Shown: piece after piece, positions 15,583 through 24,700 of the stretch
Numbering within the stretch: the first letter of the stretch is position 1
Layout of the letters: the number at the start of each line of letters is the position of its first letter
Source of the DNA: Baffinella frigidus
Lineage: Eukaryota > Cryptophyceae > Cryptomonadales > Baffinellaceae
Assembly (NCBI GenBank): GCA_026770585.1
Contig: MU646595.1
Location: 232,613-262,576 of the forward strand
Length of the DNA: 29,964 bases
Direction: 5' to 3'
Notes under the pieces: generated by a model
The model's database searches: none
What the model saw: only the letters and a program-made list of their open reading frames with translations
Told to the model about the DNA's origin: nothing
Program-made: the position numbers and the translations under genes

Positions 15583-18500
15583 AGCAGCGGTTCGGTCTCG
15601 CCTTGCCAGCACTGCTGCAACCTCCCCAGGCGCCATCCGCCCGCGTCCAACCTGTGCGTTTAGGGTTCAGGGTTTGGGTTGAGGGTGAAAGATTTAGGGT
15701 TGGGGGTTGGGGGAACACGAGTGAGGCAGAGCTAAACAATGTACATGGGCTACTCGCGAATAAGGGCACGCACCGCCCTGTGGTGTTATGGTACGACCAT
15801 GTCTAGGAGCATAAAAAAACCCTGTAGGGACGGTGCTTGAAAAAAATGGGAGAGGTATAGAAGATCTCAAGGAGAGTGCCATTGTCACCAGGAGGCTGTC
15901 CAGAGTAGTGAGACTCCTTGCCGACTATCTGTGGTGAGACTCGTCTTGACAGACTATGTCCCGGAGTGGTGAGACTCGTCCTGACCGACTATCCTCAAGC
16001 TGAAATGATGGGTTTGCGATAGAGGTGTAGAAGACCTCGAGGAGCGTGCCGACGAGGATGCGGCACATGCGGTAGAGGAAGCCATCCGCCTCGATCGCGA
16101 ACGTCAGGAACTGCCTCGATGAGCGTGTTGCCTCACCCTGCGCCAGTGGGTTGAGACTCAAACGTCCTAGATGGTTTACGGCATGCATGCACCCCTAACG
16201 CCATGAACTGCGAGGGTGTTGCCTCACCCTCAACTTGCGTCACGCGAAATCGTCAATCCTGACAACACTGCGTGACAAAGGAGAGACGTTTGTTACTACC
16301 AACAGTCAAGAACTGCGTCGATGAGGGTGTTGCCTCACCTCCCGCCTGCACGGTTTGGGATTGAAAGCCCTATTCGGGATACACATGATAGACGTTTATT
16401 ACTGCCATGAAGGCAGCCAGGCATACACCCCTAACACCAGCAACCGTTATTACTGACAACACTGCGTGACAAAGGAGAGACGTTGTTACTGCCAACAGTG
16501 GAGATCGTTACTACTACCAACAGTCAGGAGCTGCGTCGAGGAGAGAGGTGCCTCACTCTCCGCCTGCACCACGAGAAACCGTTATCACTGACAACACGGC
16601 CGCCGTGCATGAACCCCTAACGTCGGGAACTGCGTCGAAGAGGGTGCCGCCTCCGCCTGAGCCTGCACGGGACAGGGTTAAAAACCGAATAAAAACCGTG
16701 TTAGGGTTTCCACCATAGGGTTGAAAGCCACAGTGGAGAGACCACTATGGGGTTGAAAGCCACAATGGAGAGATTACTGCGAGAGTTGTCTGCTGGTCAC
16801 GTATATTATCGATTTCGGGTTCGCGCGGATTTTGGATCGGGGGTTGGGGGGGTTGGGGGACGGTACCTGCGATGCCTGCAGGTGCGGGGCGGGGTGGTCG
16901 AAGATGTCCAGGCGCTGAAGGTTCTGCCAAGCAGCCAGCGAGCGTGAGGTCTGTGGCAGGGACTCGATAGGGGATACGTCTCCAACTGCAGCCAGCGAGG
17001 GTGTGAGCCGCTCGCAGAGAGAAAGCGTGAGTGTGTGAGAGAAGATAAAGTTGGCGGGTGGAAAAGAAGATGGACACGAGAACAACAGCTCGGGACGCGT
17101 GAGTCCTAGCTCTGCCACAGTCTATTTGGGCTCACCAATTCTGTCAGCCCGGGTCCCCCCCCCCCCGCTAAATTTGACGGATTTGTACCGCAACCTCCGC
17201 ATTTCAACTTGAGAATATTCGGCCGCCCCGAGTAAGGCAGCTACGACTCGGCGACGTGTTTTCGACGGACCTTGATGGGCTTGAGCCGCCCAGCCCGCAC
17301 GCGATCCGTGTTTGTAAAGCTCGTGAAATCTCGAACCCCGAGCAGCAAAGCTGCTGCCTCCCGCATAGCCGGGACATCCAGCTCCTGGGTCAGGGTTAGG
17401 GGTTATTGTTTCGGGCGTAGGGTTGCCCTACGCCAGAAACAATGTGGGTTTAGGGTTTAGAGTGTAGAGTTTGGATTTTATTGGTTTAGAGCTTAGAGTT
17501 TAGAGTTTAGAGTTTAGAGTTTAGAGTTTGGAGTTTGAAGTTAAGAGTTTGGGGGGTTCGGTTCAGGTTTAGGGTTTGGGGTTTGGGGTTCAGGGTTCGG
17601 GATTTGGGGTCGGGACATGGCGGGTGGCGCAGTGGTGGTGCGTCCTCCTCAGGAGCGGGTCGGGACTTGCAGCGGCGTAAACAAGGTAGTGGTACGTCTT
17701 GCCTTCCGAACTAAATTGCGCGTGCCAATCGCGCGGGGCGGCCGCGAGGGATGTTATTCGGATGTCGGGGGGGAGGACGGCGTTGAGTATTGAGAGCGCG
17801 CCGCGGAGGGGCCCGGGGCGGCGGAGGGAGATGTGGTGCGGCGTGAGAGGGAGGTCGATGTGGGTGGGCATGATGAGCGCGTGGACGCCCGCGTCTGTGC
17901 GGCCGGCGCCGACCTGCCGCATCAGGTGAGATTATTTTTATTACAAGACCAGCATCACCACATGCTAAGACCCCCTGCGGGGGTTTTGGTACTACACGGA
18001 TCTGTGCATGTGCGGCCGGCGCGGACCGGAGGTGTCGGGGATGCAGGATCAGTACGGTGCTGGTGTTACGCTCAGAGGCAATAGTTCCACTTATATGCGT
18101 CATGTTACTCTCAAGAACTTACCAACTCGAGCCGACCTGAGGAATCAGAAATGCAGGATGCGCTCAGAGGCGTGCTGTTGCTTTCGATGATTCCGAGAGA
18201 CGTGGTGGTGTTTTCAAGAATCAAGAAACGCGAACAGCCATGGGCGGGTGGTCGGGTCAGTACCAACTCGAGCGCCGGCGCTGCAAATGCGTCGCGGCAG
18301 GCTGCCTGCACCAACTGATGGATTGTGATAGCGTCCGCGTTGCCTGTCTGAAACCCCGCAAAGCGCTCGCCATCGTAGCGCACGTCGACACGAATGCGGT
18401 TGTCCCACTCTTGCCGACGCCACGCCCCCCCCTCTGCAACATCTGCACCGGACAACGCCAGCCTCGAGGCGAGAGTGCATCGACCCGGCGCAAGCGAGCG

Positions 18501-18614
18501 GTGCCACGCGCGGCCGCTGGTTCTGCATACGGACGGGAGTTGCGACGGGGGTTCGGGGGTGAGCGAGAGGAACGAGAACAGGAGCAGGCTCCCCAGGCGC
18601 GGGCTGCAGATCAT
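15050..18614 (-). CDS. truA: tRNA pseudouridine synthase, TruA family
   Basis: TruA-family enzymes convert uridine to pseudouridine in the tRNA anticodon arm. Six exons in transcript order, all phases consistent: 18614-18264 (VRYDGERFAGFQTG), 17913-17617 (GRTDAGVHA with the catalytic Asp; ALSILNAVLPPDIRI; DWHAQFSSEGKTYHYLVY), 17384-17271 (ELDVPAMREAAALLLG, VRDFTSF, where HDF is usual), 16137-16036 (AIEADGFLYRMCRILVGTLL), 15651-15582 (ARRDRTAAG), 15387-15050 (SAPQFAPPGCLRVIYSV, then about 85 extra residues to the stop). The total is 1272 bases, 423 residues. The first ~75 residues before the domain start with a hydrophobic LGSLLLFSFLSL stretch and then an Arg/Ser/Ala-rich segment, as in bipartite plastid-targeting signals; this is inference. 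The start codon ATG at 18614 is the nearest in frame upstream of the domain. It is divergent from the hydroxylase gene (18852). Confidence 0.92.
15524..15580. repeat. (GA)n microsatellite abutting a splice donor
   Basis: AGAGAG repeats run to the donor of the TruA exon ending at 15582. On the transcribed strand the intron therefore begins GTCTCTCTCTC. Confidence 0.95.
15657..15705 (+). repeat. Short telomere-like run
   Basis: TTTAGGGTTCAGGGTTTGGG variants lie immediately upstream (minus sense) of the TruA acceptor at 15652, giving a C-rich tract on the transcribed strand. Confidence 0.8.
15843..15890 (-). repeat. Decayed copy of the TruA GFLYRM exon 3' end
   Basis: Minus strand 15890-15843 reads GGCACTCTCCTTGAGATCTT, then CTATACC. 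The real exon end and intron start is GGCACGCTCCTCGAG|GTCTT, then CTACACC at about 16050-16024. The frame still encodes GTLLE. The donor GT has become AT, so it cannot be spliced in the usual way. It lies downstream of the real exon. Confidence 0.85.
15895..16000 (-). repeat. ~33-bp tandem repeat GGTGAGACTCGTCYTGAC
   Basis: Three units of (A/T)GTGAGACTC(C/G)T(T/C)(T/C)TGAC(A/C)GACTAT at about 15907, 15931 and 15967 in the TruA intron. Confidence 0.7.
16195..16665 (-). repeat. Four decayed copies of the TruA exon 4 acceptor and start
   Basis: The real exon start (minus: GCGCAG|GGTGAGGCAACACGCT, then CATCGAGGCAGTTCCTGACG, at 16143-16102) recurs in decayed form at about 16202-16235, 16304-16350, 16521-16570 and 16621-16665 (for example GGTGAGGCAACACCCTCATC, then GACGCAGTTCTTGACTG). 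A linked block GACAACACTGCGTGACAAAG, then GAGAGACGTT, is also repeated (16261, 16455). All lie upstream of the real exon. Confidence 0.85.
17106..17245. mobile_element. TAGCTCTG-family MITE-like element
   Basis: CTAGCTCTGCCACAGTCTAT, then TTGGGCTCACCA at the left and AGTAAGGCAGCTA at the right. The interior TTTGACGGATTTGTACCGCA is shared with the copy at 23053. It lies in a TruA intron. Confidence 0.7.
17398..17612 (+). repeat. Telomere-like array with hairpin
   Basis: TTTAGAG and TTTGGGG variants fill the TruA intron between 17385 and 17616 and run right up to the donor at 17616. Inside, ATTGTTTCGGGCGTAGGG and CCCTACGCCAGAAACAAT (17405-17443) form an 18-bp stem with one mismatch and a three-base loop. 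Confidence 0.85.
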
Positions 18615-18851
18615 TTCTCTTTCTGAGCCTGTGGTACGCTGGACAAGGTTCACACAAGCCTGGGACCTTGGCACCCAGCAGCCACCGCGTGGGCCGCTGG
18701 CCAGAAGCCCAGCCTCCTCCCCTTCCCCTTGATCAGCCTCTCCTAAGAGGCACGACCGCCTCTCCAAACACCCCAACCTTCTTTGTTCGCACCTCCGGCG
18801 GATTCCTTCGGAGATCCCCGAAACCCCTTCCGGGAGGGGGAGGGAGGCAAG
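18615..18851. promoter_or_regulatory. Divergent intergenic region (TruA / hydroxylase)
   Basis: 237 bp between two outward-facing start codons. Both promoters should fall here. No TATA box seen. C-rich on plus. Confidence 0.4.
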
Positions 18852-19733
18852 ATGCGGGACGTTCCATGGGGCTTCGTCGGAGGCTTCGCCTTCATCTTCC
18901 TCGGCTACAACACCATGAACCATTTCATGCAGGTCGCGTTCTACCGCCGTCGCGGCAAGGACCCGGTCGAGTGGAAATCGCAGCCTGGCAGTGCGAGAGG
19001 CAGCGGGCAGGAGGCTGAGGAGAGCTGGTCGCCCGTGCTGAGACTTCTCAGTGGCGCGGGAGACCACGGGGAAGACGCACACGGAGAGGGGACGGGTGAC
19101 TCCTGGGGGGTGCCGCACCGGCGGGCGCCTGACCACGACCTCGTTTCTTTGACGAACCTCTTGGTGGGGAGCTCCATGGCTGGACTGTGCTCTGAACTCT
19201 GCCGCAACGGGCGCTCTCGGATGGTGTTCAGCGCGGCGGCAGGGGGAGGGGGGGCGAAGTGTGTCGCCGTGGCCGTGGGAGCTGTGGTGTATCAGCTGCT
19301 GGTGGAGTACTACTGGCATCGAGCCATGCACCTTCCCTACTTCTACAAACGCTTCCACAAAATGCACCATCACTACAAATCCCCGCGGCCGTTCGACGAC
19401 CTCTACATCCACCCGCTCGAATCTTTCGGGTACTACTGCATCCTCTACGCGCCGCCCTTCCTCTTCCCCATCCACGTCCTCGGCTTCGCAGCCTACATGG
19501 GAATCATGGGGGTCGCGGGTGTGCTGGACCACTCGGGCGTCCGCCTCACCATCCCCGGCGTGTACACCACCAAAGACCACGACGTGCATCACCAGCAATT
19601 CGACTGCAACTACGCGTTCCCCTTCGTGTGGATGGACCTGCTGCACGGGACGTTCGCGGGGGAGTATGCGGGGAGGACGTTTCCGCTGGGCGCTGCGCGC
19701 GCGCACGCGCGGCGGGGGAAGGCTCTTGAATGA
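18852..19733 (+). CDS. Fatty acid hydroxylase / sterol desaturase family protein
   Basis: This is a membrane di-iron oxygenase family (sterol C5 desaturase, C4 methyl oxidase, fatty acid hydroxylases), usually in the ER. It has 293 residues from the ATG at 18852, and no intron is needed. The three histidine clusters are intact: HRAMH (156-160), HKMHHHY (169-175) and HDVHHQQ (243-249). Between the second and third lie hydrophobic stretches (FGYYCILYAPPFLFP, GFAAYMGIMGVAG) expected of membrane segments. The N-terminus also has a hydrophobic segment (GFVGGFAFIFLGY). The family residues WHR..H and DHSG are present. Residues about 50-90 form a polar, low-complexity linker. The lipid substrate cannot be told from sequence. 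It is intronless while its multi-exon neighbours are intron-rich. Confidence 0.9.
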   Translation: MRDVPWGFVGGFAFIFLGYNTMNHFMQVAFYRRRGKDPVEWKSQPGSARGSGQEAEESWSPVLRLLSGAGDHGEDAHGEGTGDSWGVPHRRAPDHDLVSLTNLLVGSSMAGLCSELCRNGRSRMVFSAAAGGGGAKCVAVAVGAVVYQLLVEYYWHRAMHLPYFYKRFHKMHHHYKSPRPFDDLYIHPLESFGYYCILYAPPFLFPIHVLGFAAYMGIMGVAGVLDHSGVRLTIPGVYTTKDHDVHHQQFDCNYAFPFVWMDLLHGTFAGEYAGRTFPLGAARAHARRGKALE

Positions 19734-20133
19734 AATGATGCGAAACCTTGTGCAGCCGATCAAGCATCCTAGGAGTGACGCGCGGCGAGCGGAAGATCTT
19801 GCATGGACGAATCCAACCCCCCGTAGGACCGATCTAAATTCAGCATGCTAGGAGCAGGCCTACCGTAGGATGTTATGGGGTGCGGGTTCTTGTATTCGCG
19901 AGAGTCCGACAGGGTCGCAGCTTTGGGCTCAGCAGACCATGTCTTCTGTTCATGCCTCGCCTGCACACTGTTGCAGCAGCAGGTGTTGCGATGACTGGGG
20001 GCGGCGTGCGCTCACCAAGGCACGCTCCAGCCAAGGGTGATTTGTGTACAGCGCATTTATTTATCTATTTACTTATTTTTTGGTTTGACGAGGATCTGAC
20101 GGGGTGAAACGGCGCACAATGCTGTGCGGCGGA
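19734..20133. other. Convergent 3' intergenic region
   Basis: Between the 3' end of the hydroxylase (+) and of the peptidase (-). It contains CCTAGGAG and CCTACCGTAGGAT fragments shared with the MITE-like elements, and an AT-rich stretch (ATTTATTTATCTATTTACTT at 20056). Both transcripts probably end here. Confidence 0.45.
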
Positions 20134-20316
20134 TCACTTGACATCCACGGCGAGCTTGTAGAAGTCGACGAAGGTTTGGGCGGTGGTCCTGCCGCACTGG
20201 ATGTAGGACTGCATCGTGAAGGGGATCGGCCGCGTGGCCATTGTGTGGTAGCAGAAGAAGGACACCTGGGGGGGTCAGGGTTGAGGGTTGGCTGTTGAGG
20301 GTTGAGGGTTGAGACC

Positions 20317-20348
<32 letters not shown>

Positions 20349-20358
20349 GATCGAGGAT

Positions 20359-20389
<31 letters not shown>

Positions 20390-21664
20390 TGGTTGATAGT
20401 TAGGGGTTGGGGGTTGATGGTTGATGGTTGGTGGTTGAGGGTTGAGGGTCGTGAGCGTGAACGCTCAACCCTGAAGCCTGAAGCAAAAGGGTGGCATTTT
20501 TTTACGCGGTCAGAAACGCTCTCTCGCAGAGTTTCCGGGTTGTATCCCTTCAGTGGCTAGTAGGCTCATACGCCCTACAGTAGAGCCCTAGGACCTGCCT
20601 AGGACCTCTTGGGATTCAATTTTGACCCCCTCGCCACTTGAGGGGTAGAGGGGTACCTCGCACATAAGACACCGCCCTACGCTAGGACCCTAAGGCGTAT
20701 GCGTAGGGCCTTATGGTGTTCCTAGGGGGGGGGGGGGCGGTTTCTTATTAGCGAGGTACCCCTGTACTCAGGCTGCATTCAGATTCTGTCGCACCTATAG
20801 GGCTATATAGCGGCGATGGGGTCGAATTTGACTACACAGAGGTCCTACGGTAGGGTGAATGAGCCTATTGGGCACCTAATGGATGCATGGCTCGTTGGCA
20901 GCGTCATGAAAGGGGCGCGACTGAGATTTCTTGCGTTCATATCCTAGTCAAAAACGGATGCATGCCGTGATATTTTTTTATCCGAAGAAACTTGTGAGTT
21001 CTCTCAGTGGGTGGGATGGCGCTAAAAAGAAGAAGACAGCGATCTGTGAGGGATGCGGGACCTCCATAGTGTAGCAGTGAGTGTGCTCCTCCAGGACTTC
21101 GGGAAGGGCGCGGCGGCCCGTGCCGACCTTGGTCGGGTCGCAGCACACCTGCACAGGAGAGAAAATCAAGGTTATTACGGATCGACACCAATCTTGGTCA
21201 CCATGTATCCACGCATCACACACACTCCTCTCTCGCTCTCGCTCTCTCTCCCGCACTCACACCGCAAGTGCAGGTAGCCCGGTCCACTGACTGCAGGGCT
21301 CTGATCAGAGGGCACGGATTCAAAGCGTCGGGGCACCTGAGAGTCTGGTCAGAGGGTGTGGAGCGTGAAAGCACCCGATAATTGTTGAGAGAGCCCGTCT
21401 CGGGCCGATAGATCGACTGTATTTAGGCTCGTCCTGGATTGGGTCGTCACAATCAACGGGCATGGGTTCGGAGGAGGCACCCGAGAGTTGTTCTGCAGGG
21501 CTCGGATGAGACTGCATAGGTCTCATCAGAGGGCGCGGGTGCGGAGTGAGGAGGCACCCGAGAATTGTTGAGCGAACATCTTGCAGTTGTTGGCAACCAT
21601 GCAACCACGCATCTCTGTATCCCTCTACCTCGCTCTCTCTGTCTCGCTCTCTCAAATACACACA

Positions 21665-21703
<39 letters not shown>

Positions 21704-21710
21704 ACAACCA

Positions 21711-21742
<32 letters not shown>

Positions 21743-24700
21743 ACACACACACACACACACACATCACTACAGGGCTCTGATCAGAGGGCACGGGTTCGGA
21801 TGAGGAACCCGAGAATTGTTGAGCGAGAACATCTTGCAGTTGTTGGCGAGAAGCCGCAGGAAGATCAGCTCCTGATGAGAGGGTTGAGGGTTAGGTTTGA
21901 GAGTTGAGAGTTCAGAGTTCAGGTTGGGGGTTGAGGGTTCGGGTTGAGAAGCCGGAGAAAGATCAGCTCTGTTCAGCGGGAGGAAGACAGTTATGTTTTC
22001 TCCTGAAAGCGGAGAGATTCATGGGAATATCGTTGATATTAAGGACGGTTTTCGGGTGCGAATTTGAGAAGCCGGAGGAAGATTTTCTCCCGCAGAGAGG
22101 TGTGAAGTCAGAAAGGTTTTGAGAGGGCCCCAGAGATGCAGCGGGGCACACGATATCTCTCCCCCCCCCTCGCTCCCTCGCCCTCTTCCCCTCGACCTCT
22201 CCCTCCCCTCCAATATCCCTCGCCCTGTCTCCCTGCCCCTCGCCACCTCTCCCACTCGCCCTCTCTTCGGCCCCCTCTCTTCCCGTGGTGTCAAGGGGGG
22301 GGGGGGGCGCACCTTTTGCATCTTGGCCATATCATTGTCCAAGAGGTTGACATAGCAGAAAGCGTTCATGGACGTCGAATGCGCGTGCAGGTCCAGCACG
22401 AAATCCAGCGAGATCCCCGGATCGCTCCCCATCGACCTGCAACCACGAATGAGCCTAGGGTTGAGAAACCGAGTCTTTCCTAGTATTATGTCGCACGAAA
22501 CCGAGTCTTCCCAAATATTATATCGCCTCAGAATGAAGGAGATGTCGCTCGATTTTGTGCGGTATATAGGTCGCTCGATTTTGAGCTGCATGCAGGTCAA
22601 GCACGAAGTAGGGCGAGATCCCCGAATCGATCCCCATCGACCTACGATGCGGGTGTGTGCGTCAAAAAGAACGAACAATGAAGCGTGAAAACTTGACTGT
22701 ATTCTGTCATGCAAGTTGGAGTCCTAGTCCTGACGTGGGTCGGCCTCATGCCTATACAGGACATGGATAAATCTACCGGACAGTAGCGGGGCTCCAAATC
22801 AGGCCCGGGACAAATGCGCGCGCTGAGATATTGAATAGTGGAGCCATTGGAGTCATTGTAGTGCTGTGAGAGGGCATGCGGCATGCATTAATTTCACGTG
22901 GCCAACAGATGAGGAAACCGATCTAACCCGCTCGGGACAAATGCGCGCGGTGAGTGGGCACGACCTCAGCAGGTCTTTGACGTGGTAGTTCTCAGGGTCC
23001 AGGGTCTCGCTCGGCTCCGCCCACTGCCGTTTGGACAACCCTCGTTACGATATCCTAGGTCTGTCTTTCTGGTCTCACCAGTTTTGTGCGCCCGGGCTCT
23101 TTCCCACTGAAAAGTTGACGGATTTGTACCGCACATGTCAACTTGTTGATGGATTGACATTGTCAACTTGAAGAGAGTCGGTGAAATCGAGTGAGACAGA
23201 TCTAGAGGTCAGTTAACGTTGGGGCGGTAAAGATCCCGGGCTCGCCAAATTGGTAAGCTGAAATAGCCAGAGACACAGCTAGGAAAGAGCACTGCCGTGT
23301 CAAGGGACGCGGGGCTCAAAACCTGGCGGTTGAGATCCACGCCTGATGTGGAGCATCGGTAGTTCCCCAGGAAGACGCCATCAGGGTTTAGCATCGGCAC
23401 CACCACGAACGTCACCGCTTTTCGCAATGCCTTCGCTGCTGGATCCGGTCCTGCACCACGAGGTTGCGTCACTGAGTGGTTAAGTGAAGACGTTACTCAA
23501 CCAGTTGAGAAAGACTTTACTCAACCGGTTGAGTGAGACTTTACTCAACTGGCGACGGCAAACGAGGCGTATACTAAACCGGTACTCCCCCGAAAACACC
23601 ACTGAAGCGGCAGCGAGCAAAATTACAGAGCGCTGCATCACGGGCGGGCAAGATACCTATCAGAAAGTCGAGCAGACCATGGCACATATACGACGCCGGC
23701 GTCTCCCCCGGATGCACCCTCGCACTCACAAACACCACTCGCCGCGGCGCTTTCGGCCTCCCCCCTTTTCTCCCACCCGATTCCTCGGGGGGAAGTTTTC
23801 TCCCCCCCGATTCCTCCTCCTCTTTTTTCCCCCCTGATTCCTCCTCCACCTCCCCGGACCCAAGAGGTTCTCCAGCGGGTGTTTCGGCCCCCGGAGGTTT
23901 TGGGGGGGGGGGTTCGGAGGGGTGGGGTTGGAGGCGGTCGTTGAAATGGAGAAGGTCAGATCCTATGATCACGACATCCATCCTGGTTTAGGGTTAAGGA
24001 GTTAGGGTTTTCTGAACCCAAAATGTTGATAGGGGGAGGGGAGTACGCCACTCACTCCTGAAAATGAGGACACCGTTCATCCTGCGGAGGGGTATGTGTA
24101 TCCCGCTGGGATGATGGGGTAAGTAGTTTTAGCCCGACAGGATTCGGGGTGTCACTCGCTCCTCGAGAGGTTTGCAAAGTAAGCACGCCTCTCAGAGAGG
24201 CGTCGTGTCGCGAAACATGTTAATCGGGTAACTGCCGACCGGGTAGTTAGGCCTACGGTATTGCCTACGGTAGGACGTAGGGCTCTCAGGAACTATGTTT
24301 CGTAAGACGCTCCCCTACGCTGCTACGGCCTACTGTAGGCAATAGTGTGCCGATGTGTACGCAACCCGTGCACCTCCAGGGTCGCCACATTCTAGCTATG
24401 TTTGCGTCAGGTTGACTGATGGTGTTTTACTCCTAATGTTGATGGATGTGTACCGCACATCCGGGGAATCAACTTCCGGTCTCATCATTTTGAGCAGACC
24501 AGAGTTGCTCAACTTCCTAGGGGGTAAACCCTAAACCCTAAAAAAAAAAACCTAAATTCTGAACCCTGAAACTCTCAACTCTGAAGGGAGTAACACCCCA
24601 AACCTCAGCACAAAACCAGAACTCACAACTCTGAAAACATGTCCTCTCAACCCTGAAAGACCACGGTGCCCTAAACGCCAAACCGTGAAAACCCCTAAGC

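Noticed and set aside
16865-16960. Minus-strand candidate TruA exon (SLAAWQNLQRLDIFDHPAPH) with plausible splice sites.
   Set aside because: The true exon for this part of the protein (LDVPAM...DFTSF) was found at 17384-17271 and joins in phase to the next, leaving no room for it.
18111-19763. A 550-codon open frame on the minus strand.
   Set aside because: Most of it is the antisense of the hydroxylase gene. Only its last part (18614-18264) is the real TruA exon 1; the frame past 18264 is intron.
21546-21803. His/Thr-rich frames.
   Set aside because: Translation of a (CA)n microsatellite.
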